Shown here: positions 9,655 through 19,048 of the stretch, one piece after another
Layout: every line of letters starts with the position of its first letter
How positions within the stretch are numbered: position 1 is the stretch's first letter
Source of the DNA: an uncultured Akkermansia sp.
GTDB taxonomy: Bacteria; Verrucomicrobiota; Verrucomicrobiia; Verrucomicrobiales; Akkermansiaceae
DNA: 59,892 bases
Reading direction: 5' to 3'
NCBI GenBank assembly: GCA_947632055.1
Contig: CANRNS010000003.1
Location: 1 to 59,892 of the forward strand
Program-made: the position numbers and the translations under genes
The notes under the pieces: generated by a model
The model's database searches: none
Told to the model about the DNA's origin: nothing
The model's input: only the letters and a program-made list of their open reading frames with translations

Positions 9655-9799
9655 GTTTCCTGCTAGTTGTTTGTTTTCCAGGCTATGCCGTCAATACTCC
9701 GACTTCCGCTCTTCCCGAGAGAAATGGGCCGTTTTTCCGGCGGCTTGCCCGATAATTCCCTCGCTTTTCGCAAAGTTAATGCGCTCCGAGGGGAGCCAT

Positions 9800-9827
9800 A
9801 GTTTACCATTTTTCTTTCACTTGGCAA
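9800..9827 (-). promoter_or_regulatory. Predicted sigma70-type promoter of the ribosomal operon
   Basis: On the minus strand, TTGCCA (9822-9827), a 16-bp spacer and TAAACT (9800-9805) precede rpsL. The predicted start near 9793 leaves a leader of about 140 nt with several small GC-rich stems. It is the only convincing promoter seen ahead of the 16-gene operon. Confidence 0.6.
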
Positions 9828-9846
9828 GTCTTTTTTTTGACTTGCC
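9823..9846. promoter_or_regulatory. Perfect inverted repeat overlapping the -35 box of the rpsL promoter
   Basis: GGCAAGTC (9823-9830) and GACTTGCC (9839-9846) are perfect 8-bp inverted arms around eight Ts. The downstream arm contains the -35 hexamer of the minus-strand promoter, so a protein bound here could control the whole operon. On the plus strand the same hairpin is followed by TGGCATTTTTTG and could act as a terminator. No regulator is identified. Confidence 0.45.
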
Positions 9847-10306
9847 TGGCATTTTTTGTCGTTTTTTGCCAAAGTTCTCCCCGCAGACACCTGCATTGCA
9901 TTAAAATTCCCATCGAGGACTTTTCCCCGGAAAACAACCGTTTCCCCTCACGCACGCGCACTCCACAGGACACTTAATTCTTGGAGTGCCTGCATTCAAG
10001 CCTATGATCCACAAACATCTGACATGCTCATTTTCCATGCTCTGATGCATTCTCTCTTCCCTCCCCATTTCATCAGTCATTTGGCATGCACTTCTCTTTT
10101 CAAAAGCGATGTCAAGGAGAAAGACTTTATCTCTCGCCTCTCATCAACCTTCGTGCGTTTTTAGTCTCCCATCTTCGAAAGGGTGATCTTTTCAAATAAA
10201 TCAGACAAATATTTCCTTACCCTACTTGTCATCAACATCATGGCAAGGAAAGCATGCGTGCATCGCTTTTGAAAAGAGATATACAGCTCCGAAAACGCAG
10301 GCAAAA
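9847..10306. other. Intergenic region between the divergent ribosomal operon and acyltransferase gene
   Basis: I see no credible gene here. The short open frames lack start signals and family features. A 19-bp inverted repeat has arms at 10093-10111 and 10261-10279. A weak promoter-like pair, TTGTCA near 10227 with AAGCAT 18 bp later, lies ahead of the acyltransferase but is not strong enough to annotate. Confidence 0.5.
10093..10279. repeat. Perfect 19-bp inverted repeat with distant arms
   Basis: TCTCTTTTCAAAAGCGATG (10093-10111) is exactly complementary to 10261-10279, separated by 149 bp. The right arm ends 27 bp before the chosen acyltransferase start. It could be an invertible-segment boundary, an operator pair or a remnant element. 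There is no recombinase gene beside it. Confidence 0.7.
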
Positions 10307-12403
10307 ATGACAAAGAAAGATTTTTTCCCACACATTGCCGGACTGAGAGGCCTCGCTCTTCTTTTCGTTCTTCTGTTTCACCTCAATGGCACCCAATGGG
10401 CGAATGGTTATTTAGGGGTAGATGTTTTTCTGGTCATCATGGGATATTTGATGTTCAAGGCGAGAGTGGATCGTGGCGGAAACGACACACTCAAGCAATG
10501 TGCCGGATACCTCATGAAGCGTGTCAGGAGAATAGTCCCACCCATGCTGGTGATCATCCTGGCTACGCTTACCATAGGGTTATTCGTTCTATCACGCGAT
10601 GATGAAACGTGGAGCAACGATCTCGGCCACGCGGCCTGTTTACTGCGAGCCAACATCTATCTCAAGCACGCGTTTGCAGACTACTTTGCGCCGGATTCCC
10701 AGTTTATGCCGCTCTTGCCCCTGTGGTACCTCTCCGTTGCACTTCAACTCTGCGCTCTTTACGCCGTAGGAAACTATGCTTTACAGAGATTGAGCAAGCG
10801 TATATTGGTAACCCTGCTTGTTTTAGTAGGGCTAGCTTCCCTGCTCCGAACGTTCAGTTTCACGATCCACGAATGGCTGGCGAACATGGGTTGCCCCGTA
10901 TGGAAAATGAGGCACGATATTTCTTATTACGACACACTCCCGCGCGTATGGGAAGTGATGGCAGGAGGTCTCGTCTTATGCTTGCCGACTATGGAGAAAA
11001 GGCGTTTGATGCCGACAGTCCTGTTCATCCTCGGTTTGCTCCTTCTCGTGATACCTGTTGCATTCAACATTTCTCTTAGTCTAGGGCAACCGGAGAGAGG
11101 CGTCGCTACTGTTATGTGCGTCGTCGGTACCGTACTCTGCATTCGGTACTGTCCGAGAAATTGCCTGCGCCGTGTTCTGGATAATCAAGCTCTTGTCCGA
11201 CTCGGCAGCATATCCTTCTCCATCTATCTCGTCCACATGCCGGTATTCGTAGGTTGGCGTCTCATAACAGGAGGGAACATCAGCCCTTGGGATGAGGGAG
11301 GCATGCTGATCAGTTCTGTTGTGCTGGGGCGGTTGTTCTGGTGGAGCATTGAAAAACGCCGTTTTGCATGGTGGCTGCTAGCACTCATGTGGATGGTCAC
11401 TACTCTTCTCACTGTGCCATCTTTGTGGAAAGAAAAGTCTATCCCTGCAATTCTTCAGGAAGAACTTTGCCTATCATCCAGACCTTCCTATGAAAACTAT
11501 AGAATGTGCTACGACGATCAACTTCTTCAAACCCTTCCCAAAGAAATGGAGCCTTGGCCTTCCTTTTTTATAATTAACAACGTACGCGATCAAAAAGAAA
11601 TACTCAACAAAAGCCCACTTATCTGCATTGGTGACCCGGAGCGAGAAAAAACGTTTCTTTTGACGGGAGACAGCCATGCGGCACATCTATGCGCCGGACT
11701 TGACACCGTCTTTCGGGGCTCATCAAAAGCCGGTGTTTACCTAGCGTCTCGTATTGCACCGCTCCATAATGTATATGAAGGAAATTGGGATCAGGGGATG
11801 ACCCCGAATAAAGCGCAATCTTTCTTCTCTTGGCTGGAGATGAACAGACAAATTACCCATGTCATCATCGCTCAACTTTGGACTGTCAGGCTATACGAAA
11901 CATGGAAAGGAATAGACGCAGAACATGCCGTACGTAGTTTCTTTTTGGAACTCAAAAAAAGGGGGATACGAACCATCGTCATAGCGCCTACTCCTGAATT
12001 TCGTTGGTCTCATTATGAAACATTGGCTCTGTTGTGGGACACAAAACGAGAGCTTACCATTTGCAGTTTAGATACCTACAACAACAGAAACAAACGGATA
12101 CTCGCCTTCCTGCGTCGCATGGTGGCAGAGGATCTCATTTCTCTCGTGGAGCCCGTTGAGACACTCGCCCCGGGAGAATCATTCCAAGCCCTGCAGGGCT
12201 CACAACTTCTGATGATTGATAACAATCACCTCAATGCTCTCGGCTCAAAACTGATGGCGGAAAGACTTTATCCCATGATCCTCGAAGCGCTGAGTATGCG
12301 AACAGGGAATAACGCGGAGCGTCCGACAGCCTCCCCCCAAAAAAAACAAGGAAAAATTGCAGGAGAGGGAGACCCTGGGCAAACGGGAACACTAAACCTG
12401 TGA
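10307..12403 (+). CDS. Acyltransferase 3 family protein with C-terminal SGNH domain (OafA-like)
   Basis: I use the ATG at 10307 (MTKKDFFPHIAGLRGLALL), which places the family's first helix and its H..G.RGL motif at the start, giving 698 residues. An open frame 27 codons longer exists. Residues ~1-380 are polytopic (about ten membrane segments), with FHLNGTQWANGYLGVDVFLVI near the start typical of AT3 O-acyltransferases. Residues ~390-690 form a periplasmic SGNH domain with GDSHAAHL and a C-terminal NNHLNALG that provides the Asp/His-type motif. Such fusions O-acetylate lipopolysaccharide, capsule or peptidoglycan sugars; the acceptor cannot be told. It is monocistronic and divergent from the ribosomal operon. 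Confidence 0.88.
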   Translation: MTKKDFFPHIAGLRGLALLFVLLFHLNGTQWANGYLGVDVFLVIMGYLMFKARVDRGGNDTLKQCAGYLMKRVRRIVPPMLVIILATLTIGLFVLSRDDETWSNDLGHAACLLRANIYLKHAFADYFAPDSQFMPLLPLWYLSVALQLCALYAVGNYALQRLSKRILVTLLVLVGLASLLRTFSFTIHEWLANMGCPVWKMRHDISYYDTLPRVWEVMAGGLVLCLPTMEKRRLMPTVLFILGLLLLVIPVAFNISLSLGQPERGVATVMCVVGTVLCIRYCPRNCLRRVLDNQALVRLGSISFSIYLVHMPVFVGWRLITGGNISPWDEGGMLISSVVLGRLFWWSIEKRRFAWWLLALMWMVTTLLTVPSLWKEKSIPAILQEELCLSSRPSYENYRMCYDDQLLQTLPKEMEPWPSFFIINNVRDQKEILNKSPLICIGDPEREKTFLLTGDSHAAHLCAGLDTVFRGSSKAGVYLASRIAPLHNVYEGNWDQGMTPNKAQSFFSWLEMNRQITHVIIAQLWTVRLYETWKGIDAEHAVRSFFLELKKRGIRTIVIAPTPEFRWSHYETLALLWDTKRELTICSLDTYNNRNKRILAFLRRMVAEDLISLVEPVETLAPGESFQALQGSQLLMIDNNHLNALGSKLMAERLYPMILEALSMRTGNNAERPTASPQKKQGKIAGEGDPGQTGTLNL

Positions 12404-12524
12404 CCGGCGCTGAGAAACAGCTTAGACGCTCTCCCCTCATCCCCATACCAAGCGCTTATCGTTCAGGCTGGACCTATAGCTCCACTCACTTATACACAGC
12501 CGAACACATAGGGCAAGATTAATT

Positions 12525-14810
12525 TTAGTGCCTGGATCGACCATCATCCCAGCCAGATTGACTGTGGCGCTTTTTCGTGGCTTCCTCGCGTCTGACGCGT
12601 TCCTGTTCCTCTTGCGCAGCTTGGTCGGAGGCGGCTTCCCCGTCCGGATCCTCAGCTACATCCTCCGCAAAAGCTTCCTGTCCATCGGCCATAACGGGCT
12701 TGGGAACATCATTTTTGATGGCAGCCTCAATACCGGAACGCACCGAATTGAAGAAACTGCGCACAATGGCGGCTGCGACATGGCCACCTGAAATTCTTTG
12801 GTGCGGACGTCCTTCGTAGAGAGCTGCGTAGGCAAAGCGCGGGTTGCTTGCCGGCAAGAAACCGGCAAACCATGCGAGACGGCAGTCATCGGATGGGCGT
12901 CCCCACTGAGCGGTGCCCGTCTTACCAGCATTGTCAATCCAACTCAAAGCGGCGCGGTGACCAGTACCGCCATCCACCACGGCGCGCATTCCCTTGCGCA
13001 CGACAGCAAGCGCCGGTGACATATCGCTCATGTTGTTCTGCACAGTTGGAGTGAATTGATACACAACGTTACCCTCCGGATCGAGCACCTGGCGGATAAG
13101 TTGGAGCTTGGGCAGGTAACGTCCATTTGCAATGGCGGAGATCGCATGCGCCACTTGCAGAGGGGTAGCGAGAAGCGCTCCCTGACCAATAGCCATGTTT
13201 GCCGCATCACCTGCCATGAATCCACGTCCGTAATTACGGTACATCCATGCATCATCCGGTACGTTGCCTGCTTTATCAGCCAACGGCAGACCAGTGACAG
13301 AGCCATAGCCGAAGCGGCGGGCTGTTTCGCAGAGTCGGGCCGCGCCAATTCGAGGATCGCGTGTGGCAGCAACCTGGTACATGAAAGGGTTATTGGACAA
13401 GACGATTGCCGTCACACAGTTGATGCTGCCTGAAAAACCGCTGTGATTCCGGAAACGATGGTTACCGATCATAATGCTCTGAGGGCAGTCGATGACGGTG
13501 TTTTCCGTGATGACTCGGTAACGCAAAGCTGCTGCGATCGTGATCGTTTTGAAAGTGGATGCCGGTGGGTACACACCCGCAAAGGCGCGTGAAACAAGGG
13601 GTGTGCTCTTATCTGAACGCAGGGCATCGTAATCCTTCTGAGAGATGGAAGGGATGAATGCATTGGGATCGTAGTTAGGCACGGAAGCAAGCACCAACAC
13701 CTCGCCCGTATGCACATCCACCAACACAAAAGCGCCGCGACCAATGGTATTTTCACGCAGCACATTTTCCGCCACACGTTGCCATTCCATGTTCAACGTG
13801 GTGACAATGGTATGGCCTGGACAGGGCTTGACCTGTAATTCATCGAGAATTTTGTTACCCTGTTCATCAAACATAAGGCGCCAAATACCGGGGCGACCAG
13901 TGAGCTGTTTGTTGAACTGCTTTTCCAAGCCAAACCGACCCTCGCGGCGTTCAAAAATGGGGTCATTATGATTAATGGGACCTGTGGGAAGCTTGGCAGG
14001 CGAACCAGTGTAGCCGAGAATGTGACAAGCGCTTTCCTTGGCCGGGTAAAGTCTCAGGTAAAGACTCACCAGCATCCCATTTTTTATTTTTTTCGCCTTT
14101 TCTTGAGCCTTTTTGGTGAGTTGTCCCTGCCGCACTGCTGGTCCTATCGGCAACGGCAGCCAACGGCGATCTTTGTAATGACTCAGCAACTGAGCATCCG
14201 TCTTTTCGCTCACCTTAAAACCTGCCAGTTCAAAGGCCGCTATAACTTGACGCCCAATTCTCACAATCTCCCCCTCGCTGACATCCTTTACCGTGCGGTA
14301 ATCAATGGCGGGCTGGAAAGCAACCTCGGAACAGGCATAGATGCGTCCCTCACGGTCGGTGATCATGCCGCGCGGTGCAGGAATCGTGAGTGACATGGTA
14401 CGTGCATTCTTGCGAGTATTGGCATAAGCCACACGCGAGGGGTCGTGGATGGAAGGGTCATTGCTGATGTCCAATGGCACGCCTTCACCCGGCGTGTGAG
14501 TGGGAATTTCCTCCGGGAGACCTTCCACACGCAAAGGAGACGTAGGATCCGCGATGACGCTGTCGGCATCATCCTGCTGCACTCCCTGCTCTTGGGCGGG
14601 TACGCGATCTTCGCCGCCCAACTTCACCGTTTCTACCACATTTTCTTCCTCATCCACAGGCACAGCATTCACCTCATCCGGAAGAGAGACCGTTGTGCTC
14701 GTCGGAGAAGGCGACTGCGCATAAACTCCCCATGCGCCGAGAAAGGCGATTACCCAGAGGGGAACCAACCAACCGCTACACCGCCACCGGCTGTACATGA
14801 GCACGTGCAT
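12525..14810 (-). CDS. mrdA: Penicillin-binding protein 2-type transpeptidase
   Basis: From the ATG at 14810 (MHVLMYSRWRCSG), 5 nt after fabD, the protein has 761 residues: one N-terminal membrane helix, an unusual acidic Ser/Thr/Pro/Glu-rich linker of ~80 residues, the PBP dimerisation domain (APRGMITDREGRIYA) and the transpeptidase domain. The active-site motifs are STFK (about residue 417), SNN (about 471) and KTGTAQ (about 630). Class B PBPs of this type cross-link septal or elongation peptidoglycan; PBP2 with RodA is the best guess, but an FtsI-type role is not excluded. A charged C-terminal tail (~40 residues) is extra. It is coupled to fabD and ilvH on the same strand. Confidence 0.85.
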   Translation of the reverse strand: MHVLMYSRWRCSGWLVPLWVIAFLGAWGVYAQSPSPTSTTVSLPDEVNAVPVDEEENVVETVKLGGEDRVPAQEQGVQQDDADSVIADPTSPLRVEGLPEEIPTHTPGEGVPLDISNDPSIHDPSRVAYANTRKNARTMSLTIPAPRGMITDREGRIYACSEVAFQPAIDYRTVKDVSEGEIVRIGRQVIAAFELAGFKVSEKTDAQLLSHYKDRRWLPLPIGPAVRQGQLTKKAQEKAKKIKNGMLVSLYLRLYPAKESACHILGYTGSPAKLPTGPINHNDPIFERREGRFGLEKQFNKQLTGRPGIWRLMFDEQGNKILDELQVKPCPGHTIVTTLNMEWQRVAENVLRENTIGRGAFVLVDVHTGEVLVLASVPNYDPNAFIPSISQKDYDALRSDKSTPLVSRAFAGVYPPASTFKTITIAAALRYRVITENTVIDCPQSIMIGNHRFRNHSGFSGSINCVTAIVLSNNPFMYQVAATRDPRIGAARLCETARRFGYGSVTGLPLADKAGNVPDDAWMYRNYGRGFMAGDAANMAIGQGALLATPLQVAHAISAIANGRYLPKLQLIRQVLDPEGNVVYQFTPTVQNNMSDMSPALAVVRKGMRAVVDGGTGHRAALSWIDNAGKTGTAQWGRPSDDCRLAWFAGFLPASNPRFAYAALYEGRPHQRISGGHVAAAIVRSFFNSVRSGIEAAIKNDVPKPVMADGQEAFAEDVAEDPDGEAASDQAAQEEQERVRREEATKKRHSQSGWDDGRSRH

Positions 14811-14814
14811 GAAC

Positions 14815-15741
14815 CTACATCTGACGCAGCTGCTGCACAGCCTGCTGAAGCGTGGCAGCATCTTCTATGGAGATGACCGTAGCCTCTTTGCAAATGCGTG
14901 CCATCATACCGGCCAGAGTCTTGCCGGGTCCCATCTCAATAAAGAGGCGTTGGCCTTTAGCAACGAGATCCTGCATGGATGACGCCCAACGCACGGAACC
15001 GCACACCTGCGCACCGAGCATTTCCCGGATGTCCTGAACACTCTGCACCGGACGAGCTGCAAAGTTGCAGTACACAGGTGTTTCCGGCATCGTCATTTGC
15101 ACGGACTCCAGCTCAGGAATCAATTTTTGCTGGGCTGTTTTCATGAGCCGACTGTGGTAAGCGCCGGCTACATTGAGTTTTTTGGCAAGTTTGAAGCCCG
15201 CCGCTTTGGCACGGGCAACCACTTGATCCACACCCTCTTCCTCCCCGGAAACCACAACCTGCCCAGGACAGTTGTAATTTGCCACATCCACGCCGCACTC
15301 AACGGCGAGGGCTTGAGCAGCTTCATCCGTCCCGCCGATGAGAGCTGCCATGGCTCCCGGTGCGGCCTGGCAGGCTTCCTCCATGAACGTACCGCGCTTT
15401 TGTACAAGCCGCAACCCCTCCTGCATACTGAAAGTGCCCACGGCTGCATGCGCTGTAAACTCACCAAGGGAAAGTCCAGCGGCAGCGGCGGGTTCAATGT
15501 TTACCTGCTCGCAAAGCAAACGGTAAATAACTAACCCATGTAAGAAAAGGGCCGGCTGACAGTAGCACGTACGGGTCAACTCCTCATCCGGACCTTCAAA
15601 CATCACCTTGGTGAGCGAGAATCCGAGTGCTGCATCAGCTTGGTCCATCAAGTCACGAGCTGCAGCATTGGTCGTATACAAATCATATCCCATGCCCACT
15701 TTCTGGGCGCCTTGTCCAGGGAATAAGAGTACTGCTTGCAT
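14815..15741 (-). CDS. fabD: Malonyl-CoA:ACP transacylase
   Basis: This 308-residue protein loads malonyl groups onto acyl carrier protein for fatty-acid synthesis. It begins MQAVLLFPGQGAQKVGMG. It has the nucleophile elbow GLSLGE with the catalytic serine near residue 90, the later AYHSRLM histidine motif, and the C-terminal EMGPGKTLAGM. The length is normal. It lies 10 nt after ilvH and its stop is 4 nt from the mrdA start, so the three genes probably share one transcript. Confidence 0.96.
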   Translation of the reverse strand: MQAVLLFPGQGAQKVGMGYDLYTTNAAARDLMDQADAALGFSLTKVMFEGPDEELTRTCYCQPALFLHGLVIYRLLCEQVNIEPAAAAGLSLGEFTAHAAVGTFSMQEGLRLVQKRGTFMEEACQAAPGAMAALIGGTDEAAQALAVECGVDVANYNCPGQVVVSGEEEGVDQVVARAKAAGFKLAKKLNVAGAYHSRLMKTAQQKLIPELESVQMTMPETPVYCNFAARPVQSVQDIREMLGAQVCGSVRWASSMQDLVAKGQRLFIEMGPGKTLAGMMARICKEATVISIEDAATLQQAVQQLRQM

Positions 15742-15751
15742 GGTTATGTGG

Positions 15752-16255
15752 TTAATTGTTGGGTTTGATAACAGCTATCTTGCCTGAACGCATGAGCATC
15801 TGTACATCGTAATCCTGCATCAGGTTCAGGAAACGCTCCAGTCGAAATTCTCCACCAGAAATCTCAATGGTCAGCGTCTCGCGCGTGGCATCCAAAACCT
15901 TGGCACCAAATATATTGCACAACTCAAGTATATCCTGCTTCTTATCGCCGTAACGAACGCGCATGAGCACAATCTCGCGGTACACCGTAGGATGCGAACG
16001 AAAGTCAATGACTTCCACAACATTGATCAACTTGCTGAGCTGTTTAATGACTTGGTCGAGCTTCTCGCCATGCTCATTCACATCAATCGTCATGCGTGAA
16101 AAGTGGGGATCCTCGCAGGGCGCGACATTCAGCGAGTGTATATTGTAACCTCGTCCGGAGAACAGCCCAGCTACACGAGAAAGAACGCCGAACTTATTTT
16201 CAACCAGCACAGATATTGTGTGCGTGTGGGTAGGGGTATGTGCAGAGCTTTCCAT
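15752..16255 (-). CDS. ilvH: Acetolactate synthase small (regulatory) subunit
   Basis: This 167-residue protein has an N-terminal ACT domain (HTISVLVENKFGVLSRVAGLFSGRGYNI), in which valine binds in the E. coli enzyme, and a second regulatory domain with GAKVLDATRETLTIEISG. It regulates the catalytic IlvB/IlvI subunit in branched-chain amino-acid synthesis. The catalytic gene is not adjacent, which is unusual. It leads the ilvH-fabD-mrdA operon, and a promoter is visible 9 nt before its ATG. Confidence 0.95.
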   Translation of the reverse strand: MESSAHTPTHTHTISVLVENKFGVLSRVAGLFSGRGYNIHSLNVAPCEDPHFSRMTIDVNEHGEKLDQVIKQLSKLINVVEVIDFRSHPTVYREIVLMRVRYGDKKQDILELCNIFGAKVLDATRETLTIEISGGEFRLERFLNLMQDYDVQMLMRSGKIAVIKPNN

Positions 16256-16264
16256 ACGAGCGTG

Positions 16265-16293
16265 ATGTTACCACAGGCATAGCTGAATAGCAA
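16265..16293 (-). promoter_or_regulatory. Predicted promoter of ilvH-fabD-mrdA
   Basis: On the minus strand TTGCTA (16288-16293), a 17-bp spacer and TAACAT (16265-16270) lie upstream of ilvH. The ATG is only 9 nt beyond the -10 box, so the transcript would be leaderless or carry a 2-3 nt leader. Confidence 0.5.
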
Positions 16294-16450
16294 CCCCATT
16301 ATTGATGAGGCAATGTGAATTGCAAAAACAAACGCAACACCTCAACAGTCTCCTTGAACCACCCCTAATTTGCTAACCTGTCCTGCAATTTTGCCAACCA
16401 CCCCTGCGTGCTGCACTGTTCATATTTGTCCATTGATCTCGAGGAATATG

Positions 16451-16551
16451 TGTTTGATATTAACCCTTCATTTTTGAAGCATCTTGCTTTTGAAAAATTC
16501 TCTTTCTCTGTTCGGTGCGTTCTTTCAACAACTTTATTTTTGAAGCAATGC
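16451..16551 (+). repeat. Dispersed ~100-bp repeat, copy A (left side of the CRISPR island)
   Basis: It starts TGTTTGATATTAACCC and ends ACTTTATTTTTGAAGCAATG. By eye it aligns over its whole length with copy B (37965-38064, same orientation) at roughly 75 % identity, and with copy C (48969-49071, opposite orientation). Each copy contains internal repeats of TTTTTGA(G/A)GCA near both ends. No coding function is seen; a longer GTG-started frame for cas3 would run through it, but that is not the natural start. Copies A and B bracket the CRISPR-Cas and polyvalent-gene region. Confidence 0.75.
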
Positions 16552-16598
16552 CCCCTGTTCCTCCGGATTTCTTAACGTATATACTCTGCCGTTCGAAG

Positions 16599-16627
16599 TT
16601 GACATATGGAGAACGACCGAGTAGAGT
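16599..16627 (+). promoter_or_regulatory. Predicted cas3 promoter (leaderless)
   Basis: TTGACA (16599-16604), a 17-bp spacer and TAGAGT (16622-16627) are followed by exactly 7 nt and the cas3 ATG at 16635. The expected transcription start coincides with the start codon. Confidence 0.55.
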
Positions 16628-16634
16628 ACGGACG

Positions 16635-18965
16635 ATGGATATATATGCTCACAGTAATAGGGAGAAACCGGACAAACCTTGGGAATTATTATACGGTCCT
16701 GATGGCCACGCAGAACGAACACGGAAGGTAATTGAGTCGTTTACCCCACTGTTGGACCCAGAGTTATGGGCACCTGAGGAGGCTATGCGCTGCATGCATG
16801 TGCTTGCTTTGGCGCATGACATGGGGAAGGCGAGCCATGAATGGCAACAATACTTACGTGATTCAGCGGAGGGACACTCGTCCGACAAAACAGATCACAA
16901 AACGGCAGCAGCGAAATGGGCTTTGGAAAATATTGAAGGACCGATGGGCGAGTTGCTCGCATATGCGTTTGCAGGACATCACAGCGGCTTGTCGAACGGA
17001 GTGGAGTTGTTTGCAAAATTGCGGAATTTTGATCTTACCTCGGAAGTAGTGGACAGCTTGCCGGAGGAGCTGCGCGGGAATCTTCAACTCTCTTTGCCTA
17101 AGCTGGGGCACGGGCAGACCATGACCCCGGAAACTCCCCGCGCTGTCCGGAATGCGATGGCAGGGGAATGCGCAATGCTTCTCTCGATGGTGGTGCGAAT
17201 GCTCCATTCAAGCCTCATTGATGCAGACTGCACAGCAACGGCTCTATATAGAGAAGAATACTCTGACGTCGAGCGGAATCATTCGTCTCTCGCCACGTTG
17301 AGTGACAAACTGGAGGCGCACCTAACGCAGGAAGAAAACAAGAAAAAAACAAAGGGAACAGAAAAGGAAATACACATCAATTCTTTGCGTCGAGAGGTTC
17401 ATGAGGCATGTTACGCGGAAGCCGAAAGAGCACTTAGCAATACCCCCATTTATCGTTTAAACGTTCCTACGGGCGGTGGGAAAACACTTTCTTCCCTTAG
17501 CTTTGCTTTGAGGCATGCCGTCATGTGCGACAAGCAGCGTGTGATCTATGTGATTCCCTTCACAAGCATCATCGAACAAACGGCGGGACAATTTCGCAAA
17601 GTTCTCGGTGCAGAAAATGTGTTGGAGCACCACAGTAATGTGAGTGAGGAGAACGACAACGAGGAGAACCGTCGTGCCTCAGAGAACTGGGATGTTCCGG
17701 TCATCGTAACCACGAGTGTGCAGTTCTTCGAGTCGCTTTTTTCAGATCAGAATCGTCGTTGCCGCAAACTGCACAATATTGCGCAATCCGTGATTATTTT
17801 TGACGAGGCGCAGACGCTACCCACGCACCTGTTAGCACCCTGTATAGCTGCTATGAAGGCTTTGCAATATGAGTTCGGCTGCACGCTGGTGCTGTGCACC
17901 GCCACTCAACCGGCGTTCATCCGTGATGCGGAGTTATTCCCCATCGGTTGGGACGCTTCGGAATCGCGCAGTCTTATCGGCGAGGAACTCGAGACACGTC
18001 TTCAGCAAGAGATGAAGCGTGTGGAGGTGGAAAATATCGGACGCAAAAACAAGGAGGAGCTGGTTGATCACTTTCTCGCTTCAGGTAATGAATCTGCGCT
18101 TTTCATCGTGAACCTCACGCGGCAAGCGCAGGAACTCTTTGCTACTTTGCGTAATCGCGGCGTGGAAAATATGTATCACCTCTCTGCCCGTATGTGTCCG
18201 GCACACCGCGCAGAGGTGTTGCACGAGGTATGCGACCGGCTGGAAAACCATATGCCGACGGTGCTGGTTGCAACGCGCGTGGTGGAGGCGGGGGTGGACA
18301 TCTCTTTCCCTGTAGTTTACCGCGACAAATGCGGGTTGGATTCCCTAGCCCAATCCGTCGGCCGCTGCAATCGCGACGGTGAGCTCCCCTTGGGCAAGGT
18401 ATTTTACTTCGACGACCCGTGTATTGGATTCAACAATAAGATGCTTGATTGGTCCAAAGGTATCGAAATTCTTGAGGACATTATTGAGGGTCTAGATTTT
18501 TCAGAAATCTTTTCAACGAGCACGGTTACTGATTATTTTCGTCGATTTTTTCACAGTATGCACGAGATAAATGAATGGGGAGGAGGACAGAAAGGAGTTA
18601 TGAAAATCATCAAAGACGGAGTAGCAAGAGGGAAAAATCAATTTCATTGGAATTTTTCATGTGTTGCTAGAAAATTTCGAATGATACCCTCACTCCAACA
18701 TAGTCTAATTATTCCATACGGTCACGCTGGAGAAAAACTGCGCTCAAATCTTCGTAATTTACAGAGAGCAAATAGTATGCCTACACGGAAAGAGTACCGT
18801 GAAATTCAGCGTTTGTCTGTGTCCGTGTATGAACAAGAATGGAAACGGATTCCCAAGGAGAGGGTACATGAATCTTCTAATCTATTTATATTGAATGATA
18901 TTACGTGGTATGATAAAGAACTTGGGCTACTTCATGAACCATCAAATTGCAACTATGTCTTCTAG
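16635..18965 (+). CDS. cas3: CRISPR-associated helicase-nuclease Cas3 (type I-C, HD domain fused)
   Basis: This 776-residue protein degrades invader DNA after Cascade binding. The N-terminal HD nuclease shows GHAERT, LAHDMGK (about residues 58-64) and AGHHSGL (about 115). The SF2 helicase shows Walker A PTGGGKT (about 279-285), DEAQ (about 389-392) and motif VI GRCNRDG (about 576-582). I chose the ATG at 16635 because it follows a well-spaced promoter and puts the HD histidines near the usual position. A longer GTG-started frame begins inside repeat copy A. The C-terminal third is noticeably AT-richer. It is followed after an 83-bp gap, holding its own promoter, by cas5. Confidence 0.96.
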   Translation: MDIYAHSNREKPDKPWELLYGPDGHAERTRKVIESFTPLLDPELWAPEEAMRCMHVLALAHDMGKASHEWQQYLRDSAEGHSSDKTDHKTAAAKWALENIEGPMGELLAYAFAGHHSGLSNGVELFAKLRNFDLTSEVVDSLPEELRGNLQLSLPKLGHGQTMTPETPRAVRNAMAGECAMLLSMVVRMLHSSLIDADCTATALYREEYSDVERNHSSLATLSDKLEAHLTQEENKKKTKGTEKEIHINSLRREVHEACYAEAERALSNTPIYRLNVPTGGGKTLSSLSFALRHAVMCDKQRVIYVIPFTSIIEQTAGQFRKVLGAENVLEHHSNVSEENDNEENRRASENWDVPVIVTTSVQFFESLFSDQNRRCRKLHNIAQSVIIFDEAQTLPTHLLAPCIAAMKALQYEFGCTLVLCTATQPAFIRDAELFPIGWDASESRSLIGEELETRLQQEMKRVEVENIGRKNKEELVDHFLASGNESALFIVNLTRQAQELFATLRNRGVENMYHLSARMCPAHRAEVLHEVCDRLENHMPTVLVATRVVEAGVDISFPVVYRDKCGLDSLAQSVGRCNRDGELPLGKVFYFDDPCIGFNNKMLDWSKGIEILEDIIEGLDFSEIFSTSTVTDYFRRFFHSMHEINEWGGGQKGVMKIIKDGVARGKNQFHWNFSCVARKFRMIPSLQHSLIIPYGHAGEKLRSNLRNLQRANSMPTRKEYREIQRLSVSVYEQEWKRIPKERVHESSNLFILNDITWYDKELGLLHEPSNCNYVF

Positions 18966-18984
18966 GTACATCGCTATTTTTTTC

Positions 18985-19013
18985 TTGTCAGAATGTTTGT
19001 TTAAGTATATACT
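18985..19013 (+). promoter_or_regulatory. Predicted internal promoter ahead of cas5
   Basis: TTGTCA (18985-18990), a 17-bp spacer and TATACT (19008-19013) form a near-consensus sigma70-type promoter in the cas3-cas5 gap. A start near 19020 leaves a ~29-nt leader before the cas5 ATG at 19049. It would let the Cascade and adaptation genes be expressed independently of cas3. Confidence 0.6.
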
Positions 19014-19048
19014 CGCCCCAAGCTAACGATAGTAAAGACGAAAAACAT

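Noticed and set aside
9856..10164. 102-codon plus-strand open frame upstream of the acyltransferase
   Set aside because: It begins inside the inverted-repeat/promoter region of the ribosomal operon, has no family features and contains an arm of the 19-bp inverted repeat.
16357..16405. Direct repeat AACCACCCCT at 16357-16366 and 16396-16405 upstream of repeat copy A
   Set aside because: Only two 10-bp copies, with no relation to a promoter or gene; too short to call.
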